Part shown: one piece after another, positions 9,801-18,700 of the stretch
Layout: each line of letters opens with the position of its first letter
How positions within the stretch are numbered: position 1 is the first letter of the stretch
Assembly: GCA_027487485.1 (NCBI GenBank)
Contig: JAIYDN010000100.1
Coordinates: 52,796-116,795, forward strand
Length of the DNA stretch: 64,000 nucleotides
Direction of reading: 5' to 3'
From: Planctomycetaceae bacterium
Lineage (GTDB): Bacteria; Planctomycetota; Planctomycetia; Pirellulales; Pirellulaceae
Position numbers and translations under genes: made by a program
The notes under the pieces: generated by a model
What the model saw: only the letters and a program-made list of their open reading frames with translations
Told to the model about the DNA's origin: nothing
Database searches by the model: none

Positions 9801-10805
9801 ATATAGCATGACGCCGAGCGAATAGACATCCGTCCGAGTGTCAATATCCTCAGCATCCGGCCCCTTCAGTTCAGCTTGCTCAGGCGACATATACTGTACG
9901 GTGCCGACGACCTTACCGAACTCCGTCTGCATGGTCATGTCAGATAGCATCAAATTCTGCTCAACGGCTTTCGCCAAGCCGAAATCGATCACTTTGGGGA
10001 CCGCATCGCCATCAATGACGGTGACGAGTACATTCGATGGCTTTAAATCGCGGTGAATGATTCCCTTCTGGTGAGCATGCTGTACTGCTTTGCAAACTAT
10101 GGCGAACAACTTCAGACGCTCGTCGACGTTCAATTTGTTGTCATCGCAATAGCCAGTGATCGGAACTCCCTCGACCAGCTCCATCACAAAGTACGGACGA
10201 CCTTCATCGGTGGTGCCAGCATCCAGCACACGCGCGATGTTGGGATGATCCATCATCGCGAGAGCTTGTTTCTCGGCATCGAAACGGGCGAGCACATCCT
10301 TGGAGTTCAAGTCCGCCTTGATGAGTTTGATGGCCACACGGCGTTTGACCGGCTCGTCCTGTTCGGCCAGCCAGACGACACCCATTCCCCCACGACCGAT
10401 TTCTTCAATCAGGCGAAAGTTGGCCAGGAAGGGAGGCTTGTTCCCCGATACCGAAGTCCTATCGTTTCCCCGGAGCTTTGTTAATGCCGCGCGTGCAAAC
10501 ACGCCAGCGATGACGCTCACCTGTTGCGGGAATCGATAAGCGTAGTCGTCCGGATGCGGTTGATCCCCCTGCCGGGTCCGGTGTTCAAGTTCCATGGCAA
10601 GCAGTTCTGCCAGCAATCCATCCCGGGCCCCTTCAGAAGTCTCTTCAAGAAGTGCCTCCATGCGAGGCACACCGCCATTCAACAACTCCCGATCGAAACG
10701 ATCACACAGCTCGTCAATCTCAGAAAGTTGCTGATCGGTGAATGACAGGTAGACGGGATTTTTGAGTGAAGAGTCGTTCATCGGGATGGAATCAAATTCT
10801 GCCAT
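6816..10805 (-). CDS. Ser/Thr protein kinase with WD40 propeller
   Basis: The protein is 1329 residues. A variable N-terminus is followed by a complete Hanks-type kinase domain: glycine loop GRGGMG (138-142), Lys160, HRDLKPSN with Asp253, and DFG at 274-276. A transmembrane helix lies at about 458-482, then a coiled-coil-like Ala/Glu/Arg-rich stalk (490-540). The C-terminus (about 575-1200) holds roughly 15 WD40 units of the type GHxxxVxxVAFSPDG...LWD, enough for two seven-bladed propellers. The kinase would be cytoplasmic and the propeller outside, acting as a sensor or scaffold. The gene follows the ECF sigma gene on the same strand after 158 nt, an arrangement common in planctomycetes, so signalling between them is likely. 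The repeats create long false frames on the opposite strand and in other phases. Confidence 0.9.
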   Translation of the reverse strand: MAEFDSIPMNDSSLKNPVYLSFTDQQLSEIDELCDRFDRELLNGGVPRMEALLEETSEGARDGLLAELLAMELEHRTRQGDQPHPDDYAYRFPQQVSVIAGVFARAALTKLRGNDRTSVSGNKPPFLANFRLIEEIGRGGMGVVWLAEQDEPVKRRVAIKLIKADLNSKDVLARFDAEKQALAMMDHPNIARVLDAGTTDEGRPYFVMELVEGVPITGYCDDNKLNVDERLKLFAIVCKAVQHAHQKGIIHRDLKPSNVLVTVIDGDAVPKVIDFGLAKAVEQNLMLSDMTMQTEFGKVVGTVQYMSPEQAELKGPDAEDIDTRTDVYSLGVMLYELLTGSTPLDKDTLGRNALLRVLEIIRKEDPPRPSKRLSSSSGAVNSAVSDLRRLHPTRLQQLLRGELDWVVMKALEKDPARRYQTANDLGHDLSNYLTGEAVTARPPSTWYQVRKFAKRHRGLVAALLAIGITLLVGIIGTTYGLLQANQKTQLAESKSQEALKERANAVDAEGRATVDSQRARDAEAAAKFQLAVARYDANRAVEARTLLHQIPHEYRDNFEWHYCNRRFQGSDISCYGHTSDVFEVAFTPDGKRVVSAGKDGTIRLWDATTGEQLSTIQGHEGRIDGLAVSPDGSSIASAGSDAKVRLWDAKSGDIIHTISGHQGAINGLAFNPTGDRIASASSDKTVKVWDSKSGEEIFTVTGHTASVSGVAFSPDGKQLASTSSGDATIQIWDSQTGEQIKVVNHPYPEMRRLAFSPDGARLAAVTYSVCMLWDTQTWEHLGEVCRHNRVVRCVAYSPDGTQLATAGDSSEIKLWDTRTGNLINTLNGHAKVVWGLAFSPDGTRLVSGSRDGTVRIWSTHGDNDLTLGGHSGFVHCVAFSSDGRQLASGSESVILRDAQTGDAKFKLTGHAANVNELCFSPNGTRLASASDDNTARLWSTETGEEIAVLKGHTGSVTGVAYSPDGNRLVSSSRDGTIKLWDAQTLVETATLTGHQGTVYRVAFSPDGSCFASAGYDNTVKLWNGETGIEIRTFKGHTGLVRTVAFDQAGKRLVSGGYDTKIRVWDVASGKQITTAHASSGAVFGVAFSPDGKRFAASGTDHSVHLIETLSGQEIMTFFPGKDGVESVAFSHDGTRLAGAVAGIGNIRIWDAPHQHKTAILSEHTDTVTSVTFSLDGSRIYSESENEKLVWNVATRETIPDAMWAPPEVITHTTPDDRWFVTIESNNVVLVDREYKNTPDEKARRKTKASFDSFLHQKLATDATTAKNWYAATFHYAWLMQNDPDQASLYDGLQASFQELQSQFKLEGRDIELHLATVVKESLKLPRGNK

Positions 10806-10963
10806 GGTACTCCATTAATGATCAATCCGTGGTGATCTCCGACATAAATCGCATTGGGAAATCATTTCAGATCACAAATGGCTTGGCCCTTCTTGGCTTC
10901 CTGTTCGCCAGATTGCCTCACGAAGTGGTTCTATCCATGGTGGGACTGTCCACAGTGGGCCCG

Positions 10964-11569
10964 TCATTGCACCCCGTCATGCAGCCCAGCCTCAACCCAA
11001 ATTCTGCGGATTCGTTCCAGTTTGCGTTCGATCGTTCGCCGAGTGCAGTTTAGTTGGTCGGCGACTTCTCCATTCGTGCTTCCCTGAAACTTGAGCAATA
11101 CGATCTTCTTCATTGTTTCGTCGGGAAGTGCAGTGAGCAACTGAGTACAACTTTCCGAGACTTCCGCCAGGACATCAGGCGTTTTCTGGTTGCTTTCAAC
11201 ACAGTTGATCCCAGCGTCACCAAATTCAGCAAAACCAGAGTCGCCCCGTATGTTTCCCCCGCCTCGCTTCTGTCGATTCAAAAACCGCCGTTGTGCCGAG
11301 ATTTTTCGGGAGGTAATGACGGCCAACAGGCCCCAAAGAGCGTCGCGATTCTCGGCTTCAATGCAACCATCGGCCAGGCCGCGACAAAGACTATGGAACG
11401 CACTGTTCGCAGCGTCGTCTTCGTCATAATGTCGAAGTGTCTCCGTGTCGAGTCTTTGCCTCGCGAAGTCCCTCAGGCGTGCGGAAATGTGCTGCCAAAG
11501 CTGTTCGGCCGCCTGATCATTCCCATCGGCAAGCTGATCAATCCAGCCTGTAACGGATTGGTCTTCCAT
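10964..11569 (-). CDS. ECF-type RNA polymerase sigma factor
   Basis: The protein is 201 residues. Region 2 covers about residues 15-90 (DDAANSAFHSLCRGLADG is the part near the -10 recognition helix). Region 4 lies at about 135-195, with the helix-turn-helix NGEVADQLNCTRRTIERKL. The length and lack of an anti-sigma partner fit planctomycete ECF groups encoded next to Ser/Thr kinases. The WD40 kinase gene follows on the same strand. No zinc-binding anti-sigma gene is present, so control through the kinase is a reasonable inference. ATG at 11569 was taken; no ribosome site is obvious. Confidence 0.85.
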   Translation of the reverse strand: MEDQSVTGWIDQLADGNDQAAEQLWQHISARLRDFARQRLDTETLRHYDEDDAANSAFHSLCRGLADGCIEAENRDALWGLLAVITSRKISAQRRFLNRQKRGGGNIRGDSGFAEFGDAGINCVESNQKTPDVLAEVSESCTQLLTALPDETMKKIVLLKFQGSTNGEVADQLNCTRRTIERKLERIRRIWVEAGLHDGVQ

Positions 11570-11719
11570 AGTTCAAATACTGGTTATCTGTACCGGTGAG
11601 TGTCGCTGACGAGACAAAAACAAATAATGCCACATGGATCATACTACACTAAGGTGCCAGGAAACGCCCCTATTTCAGAACTAAGGCCAGGCACAACTCA
11701 CAAAATTCCGAACGCCTGC

Positions 11720-11828
11720 CTGTCGGACCTCATGGGTGGTTGACCATTAGTGATGTGAGGCCCCACTTAAGGCCTGCGTTGCATATTGAACACCGATCAA
11801 CTACAACTAGTTCGAAAGTGTACCCCCC
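11720..11828 (+). promoter_or_regulatory. Duplicated upstream leader, copy 1
   Basis: The block 11720-11751 matches 12672-12703 at 27 of 32 positions without gaps, sharing CTGTCGGAC and TGGTTGA-CATTAGT. Similarity continues patchily (GGCCTGCG near 11771-11778) to the start codon. Both copies stand at nearly the same distance from a start codon: 109 nt here and 108 nt before ATG 12780. This suggests a shared promoter and 5' untranslated leader. Confidence 0.55.
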
Positions 11829-12332
11829 ATGAACGAAATTCAGGACGCTCCCGTGGCCGAAGAAAAGAAGATCGAATTCAAAGTTGACTTGAACGAGAAA
11901 CTCGGTGAATCGATGGAAAATGGCTTTGGTGCCATTGGAAAGATCTTCGGGGGCATCATTGGGGCGATCAAAGATGCGGTCGGTCCAGAGATGATGAAAG
12001 CTCTCGGAGCGGCCAATTGGCTGGGTCAGGTCGCGCAATGTCTGGAAACGATCTCGAAGAGTCTTTCCACGGATGGCACGGTTCCGGGCGAGCCTAATGG
12101 CCAACTTTCCTTCCTGAAGGACCAGCTCGACAAATCGCTGGATGGAACGAAGCTTGAGGCACAGAAGGCGACGTTCCAGCAATACCTTCAGAACAGTCAA
12201 CAAGCGCTGGAAAACGCGGACGCCGATCCGCAAGCCGCTGCAAAGATTCTCGCTCATGCCGCCGGCTATTTCAAAGCGGCCGCCACGTCGTTTGTGCCAG
12301 TCACGCCTTCGGCGGACTCCGACGCCGAATAA
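11829..12332 (+). CDS. Hypothetical helical protein with shared leader
   Basis: The protein is 167 residues and not recognised. It is mostly amphipathic helix: an acidic N-terminus (EIQDAPVAEEKKIEFK), a glycine-rich hydrophobic stretch (FGAIGKIFGGIIGAIKDAVG, about 34-53) and an Ala/Gln-rich C-terminal half with helical heptads. There is no signal peptide. The glycine-rich hydrophobic helix could insert into or lie on a membrane. It is divergent from the ECF sigma gene, shares its upstream leader with the giant protein gene, and is followed by a hairpin. Co-regulation with the giant protein is the only functional hint. Confidence 0.6.
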   Translation: MNEIQDAPVAEEKKIEFKVDLNEKLGESMENGFGAIGKIFGGIIGAIKDAVGPEMMKALGAANWLGQVAQCLETISKSLSTDGTVPGEPNGQLSFLKDQLDKSLDGTKLEAQKATFQQYLQNSQQALENADADPQAAAKILAHAAGYFKAAATSFVPVTPSADSDAE

Positions 12333-12671
12333 AAAATCGGCGTGTTCGCGGGCAAATTCGTCTTTTGCTGCCCTGGGTGCTATCCCCCCGCGCGAGTACT
12401 AAAACCGGAAGTTTCTTGCGGTTTTTAGCATTTGTCCCTTGGCTCCGCCAGGGGTCGCAATGCACGAGAGGCTCCTGCCTACGGAGTTGCAAAAGCATGG
12501 CTAGCGCGAGAGCCTCGAAGGCAGTTCGTTCCAAGTCAGAGCCTTGGAACGAGGGTGAAGCGCTTGGCATGCATTTCGAGTCGGGATCTGTGCAAGATCC
12601 ACTAAGGGCAAAGGCATTTAGCACTTTTGGATTGTCCGATTGCCTTAAACGGTACGGATTGTATCGACTTT
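12333..12671. other. Intergenic stretch between helical and giant protein genes
   Basis: About 340 nt. Apart from a terminator-like hairpin at 12399-12428 and the second leader copy that begins at 12672, I see no gene or RNA. A 9-nt match (CACTAAGG at 12600 and 11647) has the same spacing to both leader copies, so the duplicated segment may once have been longer. Confidence 0.35.
12399..12428 (+). terminator. Hairpin terminator after helical protein gene
   Basis: CTAAAACCG at 12399-12407 pairs with CGGTTTTTAG at 12419-12428 around an 11-nt loop, about 67 nt after the stop codon at 12332. There is no long T tract after the stem, but the 3' arm is itself T-rich. Confidence 0.5.
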
Positions 12672-12779
12672 CTGTCGGACTTTGTGGCTGGTTGATCATT
12701 AGTTCTATGTACCCGGGTTCGCTTGGGCCTGCGCATTCGACTGCACCTTCCCGTCAAAAAGCTCTTCGAGATCTCTCCA
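12672..12779 (+). promoter_or_regulatory. Duplicated upstream leader, copy 2
   Basis: Copy of the element at 11720, described there. The conserved core ends at 12703 and GGCCTGCG recurs at 12726-12733. It supports ATG 12780 as the start of the giant gene, because the offset between the two cores (952) almost equals the offset between ATG 11829 and ATG 12780 (951). Confidence 0.55.
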
Positions 12780-15700
12780 ATGATTCCATTTCTACGCAAA
12801 TTTCAAAACGACATGAGCCGTGCCAGCGAACGCCGCAATGAGCGTTTGCGAAGACTCCGCGTGAAAGCAAAACGCCGGTCGTTTCTGGAGAAGCTAGAAG
12901 ATCGCCATTTGATGGCCGCACTAATCGTGACCAACGGAAACGACTCCGGCGAAGGTTCGCTGCGCGCGATGATTGAGATTGCCAACAATAACAAAGAACC
13001 GGACACGATCACGTTTGCTGAGGCTGCCCGCGCGATCTCGCTCAAGGGCGCTCTTCTACTGGGTGATTCCCTCACCACGACAATCCAAGGCCCTGTGAAA
13101 ATCACCTACGTTGGCGGCGGCCTTCACGATTATGGTGCTATCGATGTACGTCAAGGCGGATCCGTCGAATTGACAAATGTGGAGATCACCGGTTTGAGTC
13201 CCGGTCGAGCCGTAACGAATGGCGGTGTTTTGAAAATTCGAGACAGCACTCTTCATGGAAACCGTGACGAAAGCCAATCAGGCGCAGCCATCTTCACGAA
13301 GGGCAATTTGGAGGTCATTAACAGCACGATTTCCAATAACTTTGCGAAAACAGGCGGCGGTGTGTACGTGCAGGAAGGGGTTGCGAGTTTTGTCAACACT
13401 ACGGTGGCAAATAACCGAGCGACCGAAGAGGGAGGTGGGATTTCGATCGCATACGGAGATGTGAAAATTTTCAATTCGATCATAGCAGGCAATTTCAATA
13501 TCCAAGGAAACGAGCCAAGTGACCTAGTTGGTAAGGTAACGGCGGACAGCAGCAACAACCTTGTTGCCGGCATCAGTTCCGCAGGTGGCCTTGAGCATGG
13601 CAAACGTGGCAACATCGTTGGCGTCAGCGATATCTCAACGGTGATCGACACGAAACTGCAGCCCAACGACGGATACGCTCCGACTCACGCTCTGGTCGCC
13701 AACAGTCTTGCCATCGACAAAGGCGATAATTCGTTGTTTACGTCTAATGTATTGAAAGACCAGCGGGGCCTACCCAGAATCCAGGGCCAAAAGATTGATA
13801 TTGGCGCGGTCGAAGATGTTGGCCCAACGATCGAGGTAACCAATGAAGGCGATTCCGGGGATGGCTCGCTGCGTGCGGCAATCGAAATCGCCAACAAGAA
13901 TGGTGGATCGCACACGATCCAATTTGCTCCAAACGTCCGCACAATCTCGGTTAATGGGGCTCAGTTGCAACTTACGGTAACTGGACCGGGCAAGAAGACG
14001 ACGATCCAGGGGCCGGTGACGATCAAGCTAAGCAACCAGTCTCTATTGGTAGCTACCGGTGTATTCGCGGAATTTTCGAATCTCGATATTACGGGAGCGA
14101 CACAAGGGGCCATTACCAATTCCGGGAGCTTAGTGGTTCAGTCCAGCACCCTGCGTGCAAATAAGAACGCGAATGGTGGCGGAGCCATTACCGGAATGGC
14201 CGGTCTGGTGACTGTTATCAATAGCACCATTTCAGGCAACGAAGGAAATGATGGTGGTGCGATTCATCTCGACCGTGGCGCTAAGGCGGTCGTTGTTAAC
14301 AGCACACTGACAAACAATAAATCGACTTCTGGAGGCTATGGCGCAGGGATCGATTCAATCGACTCTGATGGACCTGCTGTCACGATTCACAATTCGATCA
14401 TCGCCGGAAACTTCAATAACAACGCTCCCCACAACTTGGAAGGTAATGTAACAGCGGACAGCAGCAATAATTTGGTGGGAGAAAGAAATGGAGGCCTGAA
14501 GAAAGACAAAAACAACATCCTGGATGTGTCGGATCTCTCCAAGGTGATCGGCCCGTTGAGCACCAATGGTACTCACCCTCTGGTGTTGGTTGGCAGTGAA
14601 CCGAACCCTGCCATCGATGCTGGTGATTTCGCACGATTTTCGACGCAGCTCGAAGACCAGCTAGGTAATCCCAGAATTGACGGCGACGGCATCGATATTG
14701 GTGCAGTTGAGTACCGGTTCGAAACATTTAAAGATATAGACGTCGACGGATTACGGTTCCGTACCACCGGTAAGTTTGAGACTAAAGCCCGGGTCTCCAC
14801 GTCGAAGGGCGTCGTAGACATCGGTTTGGTTCCGACTTCTTCGGCAGCGTTTGCGCCACTGCTACGCCTCCGCGGAGGCATCGAAATCAGCACCGATTCT
14901 GCAGGCAAATCCTTTCTCAGTACCACCGGCAGGATCGCAGCGTTGACTCAAGGCAAGATGCTGGAACTGATGCATGGGGTCGTTAAGGCGGCTGTTAATG
15001 GTGGGCCAATTCAGAAAATCCTCGTGCCTCTCGCGGATCTCAAGTCGGCAACGGGGTTTGTGATAGATAAGGATCAAGCAATCGAGTCACGAGTATCAGA
15101 GAACCAGAATTTTAGGCCTGCAAGTCTGGCGGTGGGCAACTCCGGGCTGAAGATGTCCGGTTTCCTATCTTTCGACGCCTTGAATGGGGCAGGGGTTAAC
15201 CTAGATGGTACACGCGATTACTTTTCGACGAACGCCACCACAGCGACGGCCATCATCGAAGATGTCAACTTACCGTTGCGAACAGTCACGAACAGGGTGT
15301 TATCAAAAAAGGATCCTATTCTCCTAAAACTAGGCCAAACCCTCTATGCGTTTGCTGACGCTGACGCATTCATAAGATACGACGGCTCAGGCCGTTTCCG
15401 TTTGGGAGGGACTGCTCATTTGACGTTTGATGGTGGAAACGCGGAGTTGCAGTTCGGCACCAATGATGTCGATTCGCATCTGGTCATTCTTGATGGCAAA
15501 ATCCAGCTGGACGGAACGAAAGTCGCGACCGTCAAACAGTATTCCATTGCGAATATTAAGTTTACATCCACAGTCCCAACTAACAGGGTCAACATCGATT
15601 TTGTTGGCAATCAGCTGAGTTTTCGGGGTACTTTTAAAGGCGGAACCGAAATGGACGCCGCGTTCGACGACGATCAAACGCAATTGACAGAGGAGCAAAA

Positions 15701-18700
15701 GAAGGAAAAGGCCGCTCTTGCGGAAGCTTTGGGCCCTAAGTTCGAGGTCGCACCATCGAATATCGAATGGTCGCTCATTGATGGTCGGGTGCAGAAATTC
15801 GAATTCACAATCGACGAATTCAGGATTGGGCCCACACTAGTTCTAACGAACCGATCTGAAAGTAATGATAAGCGAATGAGGTTCTCCTATGATCCTGCAA
15901 ACCATCAATACACCATCCTCGGACGTGAACAAACACTAACACAGTCGCTCGGTACCGAAGCAAAGGGTGTGCCAAAAGGAAATTTGGTGTTGAATGTCGG
16001 TTTGAATGAGCTTGTCGAATTTAGTTTTGCTCGAAAGCCGCAGGTTGTGACCGGTACCGGAATTGTTATCACCAATGGTCGAATTGATGCGTTCGAAATC
16101 CCCATAGACGAATTAATCGGGACAGATAAGATCGTATTTACGCACGACTACAAGCAATTCAGCAATCAAGTCAGCAAGTTCGCAGCGCACTACGATCCTT
16201 TGAGAAAGCAGCTCAAGATTGTCGGACAGGCGAAAGTGCGAGCCCAAATAGATAGCCTTCAGAATAATTCTCCGATCAGTTTTGGAACTGTCGATACTAC
16301 AAAAACAACTTTAGACGGCGTCGATGTATCTAGGAACGCAATTGTTTACAGTTTGGTAGACTTTGACAACGCCGGATTTACGTTGACAGGAAGCGGCATC
16401 GAAGCCGTGTACGATATTACAAACGGGCAGGTAGCCTATGAAGGTAGTGGCACCTGGACCAGTAACGCCCGCAATAGCTTGGGGGCAGGGTCAGTCGTTC
16501 CCTTAAATAGTGACATCTTTCCCAAGTTTCGTTTGGACGGAACATTGTCGGTCCCGGACCGCGAGGGCAATCGGCTGAGTACTTTAGTAGCAGGAATGGA
16601 ACTGCGAAATATAAGGCCCAGCAATTCGGCGGCACCATTTTGGACCTTAACGCCAGCAAACGGCTCCAAAATGCAGATTCAAGTTGATGGAAATTACGTT
16701 CCGATCGAGATCAAAAGCGGGAAGCCCATCGAAGCAAGTTACCGAGAGATTACTTTTACGGAGCAGTTGGTCGTCAAAGAAGGGCTCTTCATAGAGGGCA
16801 TGCAGATTCTTGGGAGCGGAGTGATTACCGAAATAAACGGGGAACTTGTTTACAAGTCAGACGGGCCGGTCAAGGTGAAGCTCGGCGACACCGAGTTGTT
16901 AACGGATGAAATTTCCCTGACGCTGGAACTGAATGCTGGCAATTTGACACTGAAGAATGGCGAGAAAATCAACCTTAAGCCCGGAGGAAAGATTCAAGGC
17001 GTTGAATTCCTAGAAGGTGTAGAAGCCGTTTATCAGAAACCCAATTCGTCCAATCCCGATAGCAAGAACACGGGTTTCAAACTATCAGGCCCGGTGAAAC
17101 AGCCCAAGGTTGCACCCAACGGTACGACTATTCCCGGGGAAACCACAACCCTAAATCTTAGCGGCTCTATCCAGGGCGGCGCAGTCACCGGATTGGAGGC
17201 GTTGTTGCTGCCGAATGCCATCACGATTGCCGGAATCGCATTGCCCACCGATAACCTGGCGGAAGTTACGGGATTCAAAGCAACAGATTTTAATAATCTC
17301 GGACTGAAGCAAGGGCAGTTCATCCCAGGAAGCACAAGGAAGTTTACCGGTATAACCACGTTCGACGTAGGGGGCACCAAGATCCAGTTGGATCTCGGCA
17401 GTAAAGATAATACCGCCGGCGGAATCGTTTTTGAATCAGGTTCTAACAACGGCGGTTTAAGGAGTCTGGGAGGTACGGTCAATGTCGTAGACATTGCTGG
17501 CAATCCAGTACCTTTTAAGTTCGGTGGCGTTGAGATAACGCCCGTCGGTCTTTCGTTGAGTTATGACTTCGTTGGCAAAACACTGGCTATTTCTGGCGGC
17601 GCCAAGTTCAAATTCGCGACAACCACGAAGAGTCAGCCACAGACAGGAGGTACGACAGGAGGTACGACAGGAGGTACGACAGGAACTCCGGCGCAAGAGC
17701 CGGAAATGGTAGAAATTGAAGTTAACCTGTCGCTAGAAGTTTCAGAAGGAAGAATAACGAAACTCAGCGCCGAACTTGGCACAGATAAGGTAATAAAACT
17801 ATTCGGCCTGGAGCTGAAGTTTAAAAAAGGTGGCTTCAGTTACGACTCAAAGAAGGATGAATTCGCCGCTTGGGGAACAGCCGAACTAACGACTGGCCAG
17901 GGTGAAGAGCAGCCTGCGGGCCAGACTGGAACTCCGAAAAAGAAGGAGTCGTTCTTCAAGGGGGTTGAAATCAGTTTGGGTAGTCCCCCAAGCGTAGACA
18001 ACGTAAGTCCCGATAAAGCAAAAGAGAAGTTCATTACTGGAGTAACGAAGGCTAATCCTGCAGTTGTAACGGTAAAAGGACACGGTTACTCAACCGGCGA
18101 TACGGTAACCATTAAAAACATTATAGGCATGTCGCAACTAAATGGATCGTTTGTGATAGGCGGAGTGACAGAAGACAACTTCACTCTCATGGACGCCGAC
18201 ACATTAAACCCCGTCGATTCGAGGTTGTTTACAACATATGTAAGCGGGGGGCAGATCTCGTTGGACAACGTATTCGAGCACCAAGGGGCAGCGTTCAAGA
18301 CAAATGCTGCTAAACCGGGCATCTTGATTAAGCAAGGAAAACTCGAATCGATCAATATTGGAGTCACAGCAGACTTTGAACTGTTTGGTGTTGCTGCGAA
18401 GCCAAACCTAAACGTCGAATATACTCGTAGTAGTGGTGAATTGGTATTGACTGGCGGATTGGAGGTCACGATCGACATTGGCCCTAAAAAAATAACCGCC
18501 AAAGGTGCGTTCCCTGGCAAGGGCCTGCTGATCAACACCAAGACCGGTCAAGTCGAACTCCGTGGGCTCGAACTAAGCGCTGAAATTGCCATCGGGCCTT
18601 TGAAGGGCAAAGCCGCTTTTAAGTACGAACTTGATGACGAAGGCGAAGTAACGATCAGTGGCGAGGGAGAAGTGACCTTTCCAGGAGGGCTGACGGTCGG

